DNA of 64,000 nt from Limnomonas spitsbergensis (taxonomy: Eukaryota > Chlorophyta > Chlorophyceae > Chlamydomonadales): the NCBI GenBank assembly GCA_037349105.1, contig JAYJMM010000106.1, positions 2,294,001-2,358,000 on the forward strand. Reading direction: 5' to 3'. Of the stretch, positions 1-10,879 are shown one piece after another (position 1 is the stretch's first letter; every line of letters starts with the position of its first letter). The notes under the pieces were generated by a model. That model was not told the origin of the DNA. It saw only the letters and a list, made by a program, of their open reading frames with translations, and made no database searches. Both the position numbers and the translations under genes were made by a program.

Positions 1-950
1 CCCTGAAAGCCCCCGCGTACGACGGTGAACATGGACTCCTGAAGACGTTCGTAACCATGTCAATTGATTCTTTGTGCCTGCTCTGATAAACCCTGAACCC
101 TAGTTTACCCTTTCCTTGTGCAGCATATGGCTGCTCTGACAAATCCTGCACCCTGCACCCTTCACCCTTTCCGTGTGCAGCATGGTCCCTGGGTCCCTGG
201 TGGTAGTGGACACATTCCTGGGGCAGATGGCAGGCCCGCCTTGGACTGGGGCAGCCAGCCGGCAGATCTCCACGCCCATGCCCGGGCCCACATGCCTGCA
301 CCACCCCTTGAAGATCGAAACAGAGTGAGTAAATCGGGGGGGGGTAAAGAAGCTGCAACCCGAAATCATGCTTGTCCAACACAACGCTAAAAAACAGGCA
401 CAATCATGTACATCATTGAGTTCATATACTCCAGAGATATCCTACCAGGAAACCAGCTCGTAGCTTGCCCTCCTTATTGAGAAACTCATGCAAAGTGGAT
501 ATAAGCAGTGCACCATCAAGCTTGTCCCCATCTTCATCGGGATCACTGGTACAATATATCTGGAGCACACCCTTCAGAGCATGCAGCAATTGGGCTTGTC
601 CACCTACCATGCGAAAAATTGCGCACAGAAAATGCATGTGCAAGCTATTAAATACCTTCATAGCATCGTGCAGACAAGGCGAATAATTCAATGCTGCCCC
701 ACTGGACCTGCTAAAACCGGATGAAAAAAAAAATCAAAACCGCCAGTCGCCATAAACAATTATGATGTCCTTTTTCTCACGGTTATGGCGCGGATGTGGC
801 TTCAGCCCAGGCTACGCTGTTTCCTTAACTCTCACACCCCCCACGGGGCGTAGCTTTTTTTCTTTCTTAGTTTTGAAAGGGCTAAAATGGAAGTGCTTTT
901 GTTCACAAACGCAACTTTGGTCAAAATGATAAATATTTATGTGTTATAGG
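1..950. other. No recognisable gene
   Basis: Short open frames on both strands show no family resemblance and no convincing splice-bounded coding segment. I see nothing functional here apart from AT-rich stretches and a few CCCTGAACCC-like tracts near position 90. Confidence 0.5.
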
Positions 951-1226
951 TTACCCATGGTCACTCTAGGGTAAACCCCTGGTCACTCTAGGGTATACCC
1001 CTGGTTACTCCAGGGTACACCCCTGGTCACTCCAGGGTACACCCCTGGTCACTTTAGGGTATACCCCTGGTCACTCTAGGGTATACCCCTGGTTACTGTA
1101 GGGTATACCCCTGGTCACTGTAGGGTATACCCCTGGTCACTGTAGGGTATACCCCTGGTCACTCTAGGGTATACCCCTGGTCACTCTAGGGTATACCCCT
1201 GGTCACTCTAGGGTATACCCCTGGAT
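951..1226. repeat. 22-bp minisatellite, about 12 copies
   Basis: The unit GGTCACTCTAGGGTATACCC plus CT repeats head to tail with one or two changes per copy (TGTAGGG, TTTAGGG and CCAGGGTAC variants). It lies immediately upstream of the first coding-like exons. No spacer structure is present, so it is not a CRISPR array. Confidence 0.9.
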
Positions 1227-1433
1227 ATAGTAGAAGTGTTAAAGCTGGTTACCCAACGTGTCACACCTGGTCACACAAAGCTTGCAGTAGGGCTTCGGCG
1301 GAGGAGTAGTCTTTCTTTCTTTCTTTGCAGTAGGGCTTGCCCTGTCCACACTGTGGCAACAACAAAACATAGCTGTATTCCCATTTATGGGGAACCATCC
1401 TGGCTTTGGGGGGACGACTGCGCTGCTGCCTCC

Positions 1434-3925
1434 ATGTTCCTGAAGCGCCTTATGGATACAAACACCTTGCCTGTGCCCGTACGTTGGTTTGGCAAATGGA
1501 ATACTGAATGGCTGGAGATCTTAAGCCCCGCTGTTCCCTTTCAGGCGACGCGCCCTGCCATGCAGCACGGACAGCCGTTCCCCGCTTCCCGCAAGGTCAA
1601 CCAGGCTGGCAACGGCACATGCGACTTGATCCGGGATGAGGAGGAGGTGGAGCTCACCGCACCCGGATGTGTGAGAGGGGGTGTCGGGCGTCTGTCGGGG
1701 TTGAGGTTTTAAGCATGGGTGATGAGAAGCGTTTTCGGGCTCGAGCAGGAGTTTGTGTTTTAGGGATGGGTGAGAGGGGGTGTAGGAGGGCAAGATAGGC
1801 TTGTAATGGAAACACGATCCTCAAAGGAAAGGACGGGTGAATACAAGTGACTCTAGAGCTTATGTTGCCCCCCTCCCCATTCACTGCCTCCACAGGAAGG
1901 CATCCGATTGCGTCTCGTCACATACAGGCAACTTGGCGGAAGCCTCAGTGGCGTGGCTATTTGTATCCCGGAGATGGGTGATCACAGGGAGCACGAGTTG
2001 GAGGTACAGGTTTGAGGTCGCAGGATAAGGGTTCAGAGATAACATATTAAGGGTTGAGAGGTTCCAATCCAAAGATGGGTGGTCATTGGAAGCATGGAGT
2101 CGCGTTGTCGTTTACGAGTTACATGTTCATAGTGCAGGGACTCATGGCACTTATATATGACGCACTCCCGCATCCTTGTCATTGCCTCCAGGAAGGTGCC
2201 CTCCTCCGCTTCGACACGATGAGCCCGGAGAGCCGGGCCGACCTGCTCGGCAGGTCAGTTGCGTCTGTCCTGACTTCCCAGGTGGGGACCTTGGCCAGCC
2301 AAACCGCCACCGAGCAGCGGCAAACGCAGCGGCAGTGGCAGCAACAGTGGCACCTGCAGCAGCACCGAGGCGCAGGCAACCCGTCTCTCCAGCAGGAGCA
2401 TGAGCTGACTGTCGCGGGATTCGGGGCAGGCGGGGGGCCTGCCGGTGGCAGCCGCCGGCCCTCGCGTAGCTTAGCCGTGACCTTGGCTGGTTCCAACCTT
2501 TGCGAACCGGAGCTGATGGTCGCAGGCGTAGCGGCCTCTGGTGTGCATCAAGCCCACCTGTCCGCACAGGTGCATTTTCCCCCGGCTCAAAACCCGCTTG
2601 GGCCTCTAGCCCCATCAGGGCCATTGAGTCCGCAGCCGCCGTTGCAGCAGTTGCTGGCAGCAGGAGGGCATATTGGCGGGAGCCGCCGTTACTCCCGCAG
2701 CCTAGCGAATAGCGTCGTCCCTACCCACTCGGACCTTCTTTCATTTCCTGGAGTGGCAGGTGTGGCACGGACAAGCTTGCTTCAATCTAACTTGTTCGCG
2801 CAGGTGCACTTTGCACCGGGTCAGGCCTCGCTCGGGCCTCTATCATCGTCAGGGCAGCTGAGTCCCCTGCAGTCGCAACAGCACCCTGCAGCAGGGGGGC
2901 ATGCTGACGGCAACAACCACATGTATTCCCGCGGTCTAGTTGGCAGCGTGGCCCGCCCCAATCCGCAGACATTGTTGCCGCGGCTGGACCGCCCCGACCT
3001 GATCCGAGGGCAGAACACGGCAAGGGAGGACGGCCGCCGCGCTAGCATGGACCTTGGCCTTTCCTTCTCGGGACAAGGACTTTTCCAAGGCGGGGTAACG
3101 GCAGCAGCAGCGGCGGACCACCCCGACTTGTTCCGCGGACTGCCCAGGCCGCGGAACAGCAACCGGCGCGCAAGCATGGACCATGGCCTAAGCTTCTCAG
3201 GGCAAGGACTTGGTCAAGGCGGGGTAGCGGCAGCGGCAGCAGCAGCAGCAGTGGCGGTGGGGGACCACCCCGACTTGTTCCGCGCACTGCCCAGGCCGCG
3301 GAACAGCAACAGGCGCGCTAGCATGGACCAGGGCCTCGGCTTCTCGGGGCAAGGACTTCGCCATGGCGCAGCATCCACACCGTCGGCGGATCACCCCGAG
3401 CTTGAACGCCTCATGCACCGGATAGGCAACGCCAACCGTCGCGCCAGCATGGACCATGGCATGTTGTTCCATGCGCAAAGACATCGACTTGGCGGAGCAA
3501 CAGCGGCGGTGGCTGCTACGGACCACCCCGAATTACCCCGCGGCCACAGGATGCGAGATGAAAGCAACCGTCGCGGTAGCATGGACCAAAGCATGCCTTT
3601 TCACGGGCACGGCCCGCGCCAAGACGGATCAGGCGAGGTATCCGTAGGGATGCCAGGCACATTGCTGCTGCCCCCGATCAATGCTACCCGCTCGCGTCCG
3701 ACACTCACGCATGTTGCGGGGAACACCTTCCCGATCGCCTCGCTCGTGGTATTAGGTGGCATCTCTGAAGCCGCACCGCATGTTGCTGCGCCTCCTATGC
3801 GCACAAGCAGCATCGTCGATGAAGGCGGTGGACAGCCTGAGCCCCAGCCCGGGAAGAACGGGTTTCCTTACTTCAGTAAATGGGGAGGCAGAGCAACGAT
3901 GATGGCGATCGCAGTACAACGATGA
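1434..3925 (+). CDS. Low-complexity protein with repeated RRASMD motifs (gene model, unknown function)
   Basis: Four phase-compatible exons are proposed: 1434-1478, 1545-1670, 1896-2003 and 2192-3925, giving about 670 residues. The first ATG is tentative and the gene may begin further upstream. Donors GTACGT, GTGAGA and GTACAG and acceptors ending CAG separate the exons, and all junctions keep phase 0. The large last exon encodes Gln-, Ala-, Gly- and Ser-rich sequence with two internal repeat types: three blocks ending (R)RxSRSLA or a decayed form, and five blocks of about 40 residues built as NRRASMD, then SFSGQGL, then Ala/Gly, then DHPDLFR. Each RRAS or RRGS matches the basophilic kinase (PKA-like) consensus R-R-x-S. 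No catalytic domain, signal peptide or membrane segment is visible. I do not recognise a family; a regulatory scaffold with clustered phosphosites is only an inference. Confidence 0.55.
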
Positions 3926-5035
3926 TAGCGATCGCAGTACAAGGGATGCCTGATTGTCCCCTTCTCTACTGACTAGATTTTCAGTGACACAGGTATGTCA
4001 ACCAAGCTCGTGCATATTTTTTCGGGTTGGGCAATTTACGGTCGTGCCAGATGGCCTGAAAAGTAAACCCTCTTTTTAAATGAAAATGCACACCGTTGTG
4101 TAGTTGAGTGACGAAATGAGATAGCAAATTTAAAATAGGTTATCCAATTATAAACCATTGTAAGTCTACCGGTATGTAAATAATGTACCCAGTGTGGCCG
4201 CGGGGGGGGGGAGGGGGGAGCCAAAAGGCAACTTATATCAAGGACAGTGGGCGCCCAACTGGCTGTTCGGGATGGGAAAAACGAATGGCTAGATGAGAAA
4301 GGAAAGGAATAGACGGAAAACGGAGAAGGAAAAGAATGCCCCAAAAGGAAAAGAAACATCTAAAAGGGGTTGCTTGGGGGGGACTGTGAAGTTGTGAAGT
4401 TTTTGTGAAGTTTTTACAGTCCAACGGGGCATCACATTTGATGCATGGGACTTGTGCCCGTAAACCGGTACAGGCACTAAATATGCTAGGACAGCGAGCG
4501 AAAACCAATGACCCCCCTGGGCAAGCAACCAACACTCAACCACCGAGCAGTAGCGTGGGAATGAACCCCATAGTGCAGCAGATTAGCCCCAGCCATAAAA
4601 CATGACGTGGGTGCAAAAGAGTTCGGTTGTACGCCTCCTACTAGGAAAGACAGGTGAGTGTCGTAAGGGACAGCGTTAGATTCTAATTGTGAAGGAAACA
4701 AGAAAGTTTTAGTGAAATTTTATGAGTCTGTGTAAAAACTGTGTGATGTGTAAGCGAAACTTCAGTGTGTTTAAGTGTTTTAAAATGTGTGAAATATGTA
4801 TGAAACTGTGTGACACATAACTTATGTGAGTTAAATGTTTAAAAAGTGTGACCTGTGTGTATAAATTATTGAGATGAGTGTGTGAAACTTCTGTAAGTGA
4901 GCCATTTCAATGTTAAATTAGTGATTCAAAAACGATGATACAAATACATGGACCAGAGATAGGAATTGTGATAATCAAGGTGATAGTCATCCCAAGTCAA
5001 GACTCCCCCTTAACCTGACATATGAAAGCAAAAAC
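3926..5035. other. Intergenic, repeat remnants
   Basis: No gene is visible. 4248-4345 resembles the A/G-rich tail and GGGCGCCCAACT junction of the SINE-like family described at 56975-57075. 4398-4645 is one copy of a dispersed repeat also found at 15938-16175. The rest is AT-rich with repeated GTGTGA words. Confidence 0.6.
4398..4645. repeat. Dispersed repeat R1, copy 1
   Basis: This segment and 15938-16175 align over nearly their full length with substitutions and small indels. Shared landmarks in order are GTGAAGTTTTTACAGT, CATCACATTTGATGCATGGG, GAGCGAAAACCA, AGTAGCGTGGGAATGAACCC and AGCCCCAGCCATAAAACA. Neither copy has an obvious coding frame or clear terminal repeats. It is probably a non-autonomous mobile element remnant. 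Confidence 0.75.
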
Positions 5036-6235
5036 TCATGCGGCCACCTCCACCCCATCGACAAAGGGCCGAGCACGCGTGAAAAACACCCTCAACTTCA
5101 TCTCCTTGGCAAACTGGAACTTGGGCCAGAGCTCATGCCGTGCCGACAACTCTGCAGGGGACATATCATCCCAGATGGTGACACCCTTGCCTGCCAACTG
5201 AATCCTCCCATACACTATGCTCTCGGCCTCGCTGCGATTGCCCACGCGGAACTTGATCTTCCGCATGAACTTGTTGTTGGGATCCGGCTTGCCCATGCGG
5301 AAGGCGCTGTTGACATTGATAGTGATACCCATGAGCTTGCACACTGTCTCACACACCAGAGCCGCACAGTCCTCCCCCAGACCGCCCTCTGGCAGGCCAG
5401 ATATCACGAAGCTGGAATCCCTGCTGTCATGCATGGCTAGCGGAGCAATGCCGTTGGCACCCATGCTGGTGCCACCGCCGCACAATGTTGCAACCGCCGG
5501 GGCTGCTGCCTGACACTCTGTGTTGTTGTTGTTGTTGACGCTGCTGCCGTTAGATCGTTCGGTTTCTACCATCAGTGTAGTTCCTGCTGTTGCTGCTGCC
5601 AATGTTGCTTCTGACACCATCTTCTTCAAAACTGCCTTCACATTGACATGCTCCTTCTGCATCGCAGCTATCACGACATCCCTGCCGTTCAGCACGCTCA
5701 TGCTAGCCTTCAGTCCCGCTACATCATCACGAATGATCAGGAAAGATGGCTCAACGACTTCCTTCACCCACGTAGAAACCTTCTTCTCGAGCTCCACGAA
5801 CTCCTTTTTTAATTCAAAGCATTTTGTTGCGTGCATCTGAAGCATCAACTCGTCGTTTTTCTGGGAGAATTGCTCCACCATGGGACGCACCGCCACATTC
5901 TGCCCCTCCAGCCACTTGATCCTCTGTCCTAGCAGCTCGTTTGTCCCTCGCAGATGCCCGACTAGCTCCTCCAGCGCAACCAATCTCTGGTCGAGGACTA
6001 GATGTTGGCCCTTCCAACGCTGAGTTCCTCCCTCGTCATGTAGATCCACATCCATCGCCGCCACAGAGGGCTCGTCTCCTTGATGACATACCTCGCCATG
6101 ATCATCAAATCGCAAATGCTGCTGCTGTTCCTTCCGTCTTGATCTCCTGCCAGTGCCTGCGCTGCTGCCCGTGGGAACTTTAAATTTCTGCTGCGGGCTG
6201 AAGTCGTCAAATTCGTGCGATAAATGATTGGGCAT
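5036..6235 (-). CDS. LINE ORF1-like protein (coiled coil plus RRM-like domain)
   Basis: An intact 399-residue intronless frame. Residues 1-50 are Gln/Arg/Lys-rich. About 75-210 is heptad-rich and likely coiled coil (LVALEELVGHLRG, IKWLEGQ, ELKKEFVELEKKV). Asn/Ala-rich linkers follow. The last 120 residues carry the pattern seen before the endonuclease in many LINE ORF1 proteins: FVISGLPE, FRMGKPDP, IKFRV, LAGKGVTIWDDMSP, HELWPKFQFAKEMKLRVFF and a final VDGVEVA. Such proteins bind LINE RNA and form the RNP used in retrotransposition. No reverse transcriptase or endonuclease frame lies downstream (toward lower coordinates), so this is a solitary or 3'-truncated element, or a domesticated copy. 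The initiator is the first Met of the frame. Confidence 0.65.
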   Translation of the reverse strand: MPNHLSHEFDDFSPQQKFKVPTGSSAGTGRRSRRKEQQQHLRFDDHGEVCHQGDEPSVAAMDVDLHDEGGTQRWKGQHLVLDQRLVALEELVGHLRGTNELLGQRIKWLEGQNVAVRPMVEQFSQKNDELMLQMHATKCFELKKEFVELEKKVSTWVKEVVEPSFLIIRDDVAGLKASMSVLNGRDVVIAAMQKEHVNVKAVLKKMVSEATLAAATAGTTLMVETERSNGSSVNNNNNTECQAAAPAVATLCGGGTSMGANGIAPLAMHDSRDSSFVISGLPEGGLGEDCAALVCETVCKLMGITINVNSAFRMGKPDPNNKFMRKIKFRVGNRSEAESIVYGRIQLAGKGVTIWDDMSPAELSARHELWPKFQFAKEMKLRVFFTRARPFVDGVEVAA

Positions 6236-6812
6236 TGAGTTAAACTGTGGTTATATTGTTATATCGTTATAACCTATCCATGGTGTTCACAACCACGATC
6301 AATTGACATGATATGGAGAATGAGTTGTGGATGTAAAGCTTGACATTGCAGACTTGCAGTGTTGCAATATTTCAAGATGGTCATTGCAGTATTGCATTAT
6401 TGCACACTACCAGTAACCATCGCAGAAGTAACTTCGCATTCGTCATGCATGCGTTGCAGATCTTGAATCGTACATGCCATGGGCATGAATCAGGAATCCT
6501 CCGGGAGCAAACATGTGCATGCCACTTTGAGGAAACAAAAGCATGCCCTATCGTGGTAGTATATCATACTTTCAAATGCTGCTGTTGCCTGCTCCATGTG
6601 AGTCACCTTGCCCTTCCCGCCAGCACCCTCATTTGAATCACGGTTTCGGAGGTCCTCGGCAAAATTCAAAACCCCCGACTCGTAATCCCAATTGGATTCG
6701 CTCCTACGCTTCGAGTTGTGTCTTCAACTACGACGGAGGTAGCCATCCCTAGAAACCTTCCCAGGCCACCCAGAATCCCTCGTGACCAGTCCCTCCCGCG
6801 CAGCCCTCAGCC
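6236..6812. other. Intergenic, promoter side of the RFC exon
   Basis: AT-rich DNA with repeated TTGCAGT/ATTGCA words near 6345-6410 and no gene. It separates the minus-strand ORF1 gene from the plus-strand RFC exon, so it could hold two divergent promoters, but I see no specific motif. Confidence 0.4.
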
Positions 6813-6993
6813 ATGGCGAGCAGCAAGCAAGATATGCAGGGCTTGGCGCAGATGGAGAACATCGCTTCGACCCCTGCGGCACGCGGCGGGAGACGGGACG
6901 CCGTCCAGGACGCAAAAAACGCGCCATGGATCGAGAAGTTTCGACCCAAGACGCTGGACGATGTTGCAGCCCACACGGAGATCATAGATACCA
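6813..6993 (+). CDS. Replication factor C small subunit, first exon only
   Basis: The exon codes for 60 residues starting MASSKQDMQGL and ending in APWIEKFRPKTLDDVAAHTE, the RFC N-terminal box W-x-E-K-[YF]-R-P, followed by IIDT. The VAAH wording resembles plant RFC3 (the yeast Rfc3/human RFC5 orthologue). RFC is the pentameric AAA+ clamp loader that opens PCNA on primed DNA in the nucleus. A good donor, CCA|GTGAGTGAG, ends the exon in phase 1. The Walker A exon (expected YGP-GTGKT) and later exons are not visible downstream, so the gene has a very long intron, is an orphan fragment, or is mis-assembled. The junction ATCATAGATACCAGTGAG is echoed at 7183-7215. Confidence 0.7.
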
Positions 6994-7182
6994 GTGAGTG
7001 AGGGCGGCAGAGCAAGCGAAAGCGTCATTCTTGCCCATGAGGCCAGATCATCATACCATGCCCAGTTCACACCCAGCAACGAGGCAACATGGGAGGCATG
7101 CATGGAGATGTAGATGTTTGAAAGGAGCTTTTTGAGCGGAACCAAGAAACGGGTCGGGGTTTGCCGCGCACAGGTTGATCAT

Positions 7183-7215
7183 TGATACCAGTATGTGGAG
7201 GCGGCAAGGACAACA
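7183..7215 (+). repeat. Decayed copy of the RFC exon 1 donor junction
   Basis: The sequence GATCATTGATACCAGTATGT followed by GGAGGCGGCA repeats the end of RFC exon 1 and the start of its intron at 6980-7010. The copy retains a usable GT after ATACCA. Confidence 0.6.
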
Positions 7216-7361
7216 GCATAGGAAGCATGCGATTATTCCGCAGGACATATAGACATGAGCTATGTCCCGCCTCAAACAACCTAGAAAAACACTCCTGGTG
7301 GGAGTGACATGGTGCCAAGGCATCCTTACCCCTTAGCAATGCTGTGACAAAAGGTGTTTAT

Positions 7362-8100
7362 GGTACCTGAATTGCGTAGCTGTGTTTCAACCTCTATTTG
7401 CATGGCAAATTCAGCTACGTGTTCCAGTCGAGAACAGTAATAACTTGCAAAATACCTGAATTGCGGCGTAATTGCACAGGACTGATCCTTTGCAGGAGGA
7501 GGCACCAGGGAAAGGCTATTGGATGTATTTGTATGTACTACAAAAACTCTAGGATCCTCTGACAAAAGGACCTAGAGCCCCATCACAAAGGCCATTAGAA
7601 TGACTAAGCACATATGTCTCGAGATGAAATCCCCAGCTCTCCCATATGCTGGATTGCTGGGACTCACCAGCACACTGCCACCGAGCAGCTTGGGGCACCT
7701 GCATGCTGTGCATGCAAGGCCGGTGGAGCGGGTCTATAGGGCGGGGGGCTTGGGTGCCTCCAGCGCTCTCCCCACTATGAGGCCTGGCAGCCTCGTTCAC
7801 ACTTCCACACTTGAGCACACTGCTGGCTCCTAGAAAAGCAAGGCACAAAAACGAAAGACCAAGGTCTCTTCATAGCAGGGCCCCTAGAATCCGTTCGAAA
7901 ATGCCCCTGAGTGGGTGCCTACGGTGGATGCCTAAATGCAGGTGGATAAGAATATGGAGTCTTACGGTAGCTCAGATGTCTTAAAAAGCCGGATCTCCTT
8001 GAAATCGATATCTCCGGGGAGCATGGCGATGCTCTGCGTGTCTGCTCCATTCCCCTCTGTCATCTGGGCCTGTAGCTGGACGGCATGAAGGCGGCCTCGG
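7362..8100 (-). CDS. Unidentified minus-strand exons (tentative)
   Basis: Three coding-like stretches read on the minus strand. About 8100-7990 codes for a segment including MTEGNGADTQSIAMLPGDID and ends at a GTAAG donor. About 7832-7690 lies between a TTTTCTAG acceptor and a GTGAGT donor. About 7560-7365 is open and contains CSRLEHVAEFAMQIEVET. The last one ends CGCAATTCAG|GTACC, and the same CGCAATTCAG|GTA occurs about 95 bp earlier, another duplicated donor junction. Phases between the pieces do not join cleanly, so this may be a decayed gene or contain assembly indels. No family recognised. Confidence 0.3.
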
Positions 8101-8263
8101 CGCATGCTATGCTATTTTGCAGGGGAACTTCATTTCGCCCCATGGGGCGCAGCTGTCTTTCCTTTTTCTGGGTCAGGATCATCTTAAGCTCGCTTCCATC
8201 TATGTGTTGGCACGGCTCCTTGTCCTACAATCTTTCATCCCCATATGGCCGACCTCCTCACCC

Positions 8264-8425
8264 TGCTCACTTGCTCCAGGCCTCCTCCCCGCTCCAGCGC
8301 TTCTCCCCTTACCGAGCCCCTCCCCATTGCTCCTCCTTGCTGCCAGGCCTCCTCCCCGCCCTGTTGCTCCCCCTCTTACCGAGCCCCTCCCCACTGCCTC
8401 CCTGATTCCAGGCCTCCTCACTGCA
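8264..8425. repeat. C/T-rich tandem repeat, about 70-bp unit
   Basis: About two and a half copies of a unit containing CCAGGCCTCCTCCCCGC and TTACCGAGCCCCTCCCCA. Open frames over it are by-products of composition. Confidence 0.7.
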
Positions 8426-8464
8426 GGCTAACCTGGATAAGCAGTACCTCACAGCGGCTCGTGT

Positions 8465-8605
8465 GACCAGGCGTTTTTAACCGCAACGGACAGCCTCGAC
8501 GTTCGGCAGGCAAGTTGACACCTCGCTGTCTTTCTTATTTCATTATTTGATGTGCATAAGTATTCCTTAGTACCTGAGCGAGTGAGCATGGCAGCAGGTT
8601 GCAAT
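8465..8605. repeat. Direct repeat R2, copy 1
   Basis: Shares with 8790-8920 the words CGCAACGGACAGCCTC, AAGTTGACACCTCGCTGTCT and GAGTGAGCATGGCAGCAGGT, with divergence between. The copies lie about 320 bp apart in the same orientation. Confidence 0.7.
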
Positions 8606-8789
8606 GGAGGAGCGGGTTTTTGGTGTAAGGGTGTTAGTTTTGTAACCCCGCGAATTAAATTTGGGTCCCTGCAACCTGGGATCCCGTTTGTGTTGACAGC
8701 GGACACGCGGCCATGCCAGGGCCATCAGATCTGTTTTGCCATCCATTATAATAAACACTTTATGAGTGTGGGGAATGCATGTTTTCTGA

Positions 8790-8920
8790 ACTGTCAACGT
8801 TGGCGCAACGGACAGCCTCTCGATGATTGGTAGGTAAGTTGACACCTCGCTGTCTCTCTTTTATTTGACATGCAGAAATCGTATTTTCTGCTTGAGCAAG
8901 TGAGCATGGTAGCAGGTACA
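8790..8920. repeat. Direct repeat R2, copy 2
   Basis: Second copy of the repeat at 8465-8605. A degenerate SINE-like module (GCCTACGCGGCTGAACC ... AGAGGTGTCAGGTC) follows at 8968-9015. Confidence 0.65.
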
Positions 8921-9015
8921 ACCTGGGGGATCCTGTGTGTATTGAGTGTGGCATGCTACTTGTGACGCCTACGCGGCTGAACCTTTTAGGGAGGTTCCAG
9001 AGGTGTCAGGTCATT

Positions 9016-9608
9016 GACTTAAGATAAGCTTTGCCTTCCCTCGAAGTTAACGTTGTGTGGATGGGGTGTGAGGAAGGCATGGTTTCTGCACTGTCAACAC
9101 AATTTTCCAGACAAAAAATCATAAGTTTAGGTCAATTGTTCAAGCTACTCCCTCAAACCAGAGGCGGAAATCATCAGTTTAGGTCCATTGTTTGTCTCGA
9201 GGGCAGCCCTATCAAAGGGACGTAAAATCCCTGGGCATGAAATAAATTATACGGCGGATTCGCTCAGTAAGGGCCATACATTGTTTTCCAGGGAAGAAGC
9301 TGAGGTGCACTGGTTCAAGGTCCAAAAGTTTAGACACTGTTTGAATCGGAGTTTGGTTTTGGAGCTGTTCCTGGATTGTAAATGGCTTGACCTTTGTTCC
9401 TTCCATGATAATCATTTACTATATGACGATGCCGTGTTGCTTGCATTATCAACAACTCCTGGATTATTAATCATTGAGGAGGAGCTGTTGATAATCATTA
9501 TTGGAGTACCGTGCCGTATGTCCCCCCTTTGAATGTTGCTCGGCTTAATTTACAGGTCTATCTTCACACCCTCAAAAATGGCATTCAACCTGATGTATTC
9601 CTGTAGCC
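9016..9608. other. No recognisable gene
   Basis: Open frames here are short and unlike known proteins. The region is AT-richer than the flanking exons and has repeated TCATTGAGG/GATAATCATT words. Confidence 0.4.
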
Positions 9609-9713
9609 GATGAGTAATACTCCCCCTCCCTCTGTTCTCTGCCCTGCAGATCACCGGCCTGAGGATCGTCCTAGGGAGTAATACTCCCCCTCCCTCTGTT
9701 CTCTGCCCTACAG

Positions 9714-9855
9714 ATCACCAGCCTGTGGATCGTCCTGGGCTGCGCCATCGGCTTTGGCCTCATTAGCGCAATGGTCGGAATCTACCGGCACCACGTGAGA
9801 GGCCTGTTCCTCAACGAAAGCGGCGAGGAGATGCTGGAGGCACCTCCCGGGAAGG
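9714..9855 (+). CDS. Exon encoding a transmembrane helix (unidentified gene)
   Basis: After a pyrimidine-rich tract and CTACAG acceptor, an open exon codes for ITSLWIVLGCAIGFGLISAM then VGIYRHHVRGL and an acidic stretch. The first 22 residues are a clear hydrophobic helix followed by basic residues, so the tail after it is probably cytoplasmic (positive-inside rule). A GTATG donor ends it in phase 1. The acceptor and exon start are duplicated: the same 66 bp (GAGTAATACTCCCCCTCCCT onward, including CAG|ATCACC) occurs just upstream from 9609. The exon may belong with the coding-like segments downstream to 15.4 kb. No family recognised. Confidence 0.45.
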
Positions 9856-10879
9856 GTATGTTGCGTTCCGGCGGCCCGCCGGCTGCGGGCCCACGCCTAG
9901 CATGGGAAGATGCGCAGCTTTGGTGGAGGGGCAGGGCACGACGTTGTCTGAGGGTGGCATGGCCATCTCGGACGGGTCACCGGTGGCCCTGGCTGGGGGA
10001 GCCGTCGGCTCTGCGTTGATGAGCGCCGCACCGCCGAAGCCGCAGGGGCGGCAGCTGGGGGGCCGCCGGAGCAGCAGCAGGAAAACTGGCTGGCAGGTCC
10101 CTACGGGGCACGTGGAACAGGATGGGAAACTACACCAAGGCCAACCAGGTGGGGAGGGCATTTCCACTTGCTCCCGTAAAATCCTTATTTTTTAAATACT
10201 GACCTACGGTAACCACCGTCACACTTGACACTTCTGACCCCCCCCTGTCCATCCATGTCACTCTTCTATCGTGTCTGATGTGAACCAGGCATTGCCTCAG
10301 CGGCAACCAGTCATGTACATGCACACCCGTGATTTGCATCTGACCACCACTGTCACACATATGGTCCATACATGACATCCGTTGTCACAATTTGATTCAC
10401 ACTTTTCGACCCAAGTCCCTTGAATCGTTGACAATACCAGTAGGTGAGGGCACCTTCAGAGGGGTGATCATTCAGCTGTTTGTGTTTAGGACCCAGGCCA
10501 GGCAGCTCCTCAGTGCCTGCAAATGTTTTGCGGCTGATGTGCCAGAGGAGTGTCTTTGAGTATGCCTGGCATGTTGTGCATGATGATCGAGCATTATTTC
10601 ATTGAGCTGACCTTGTATTGGCTGCACTGTCATTTGAAAGGCTTTCTACAGACAGGCTGCTGGCCTCACGGCCATGTGCTCTGAGACCCCTGACAAAGCA
10701 AACACAGGGTGTGTCTCCTGATGGTGATGCTGCTGCTGCTCCTCTTCCTTCAGGTTTTTGTCACTGTGGACAGGGAGGGGCAAGTCGCCGGCAGGGGGCC
10801 TGACACCTCAGTTTGCATCCAGTGACTCTCGCACTTGAGCCACTCTGCCACTCGCCTGAGCGTCAGCACGCTCAGCAGC

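Noticed and set aside
9856..10195. Continuation of the transmembrane exon into 9902-10195
   Set aside because: Two frames are open and neither has decisive splice signals, so no coding call was made.
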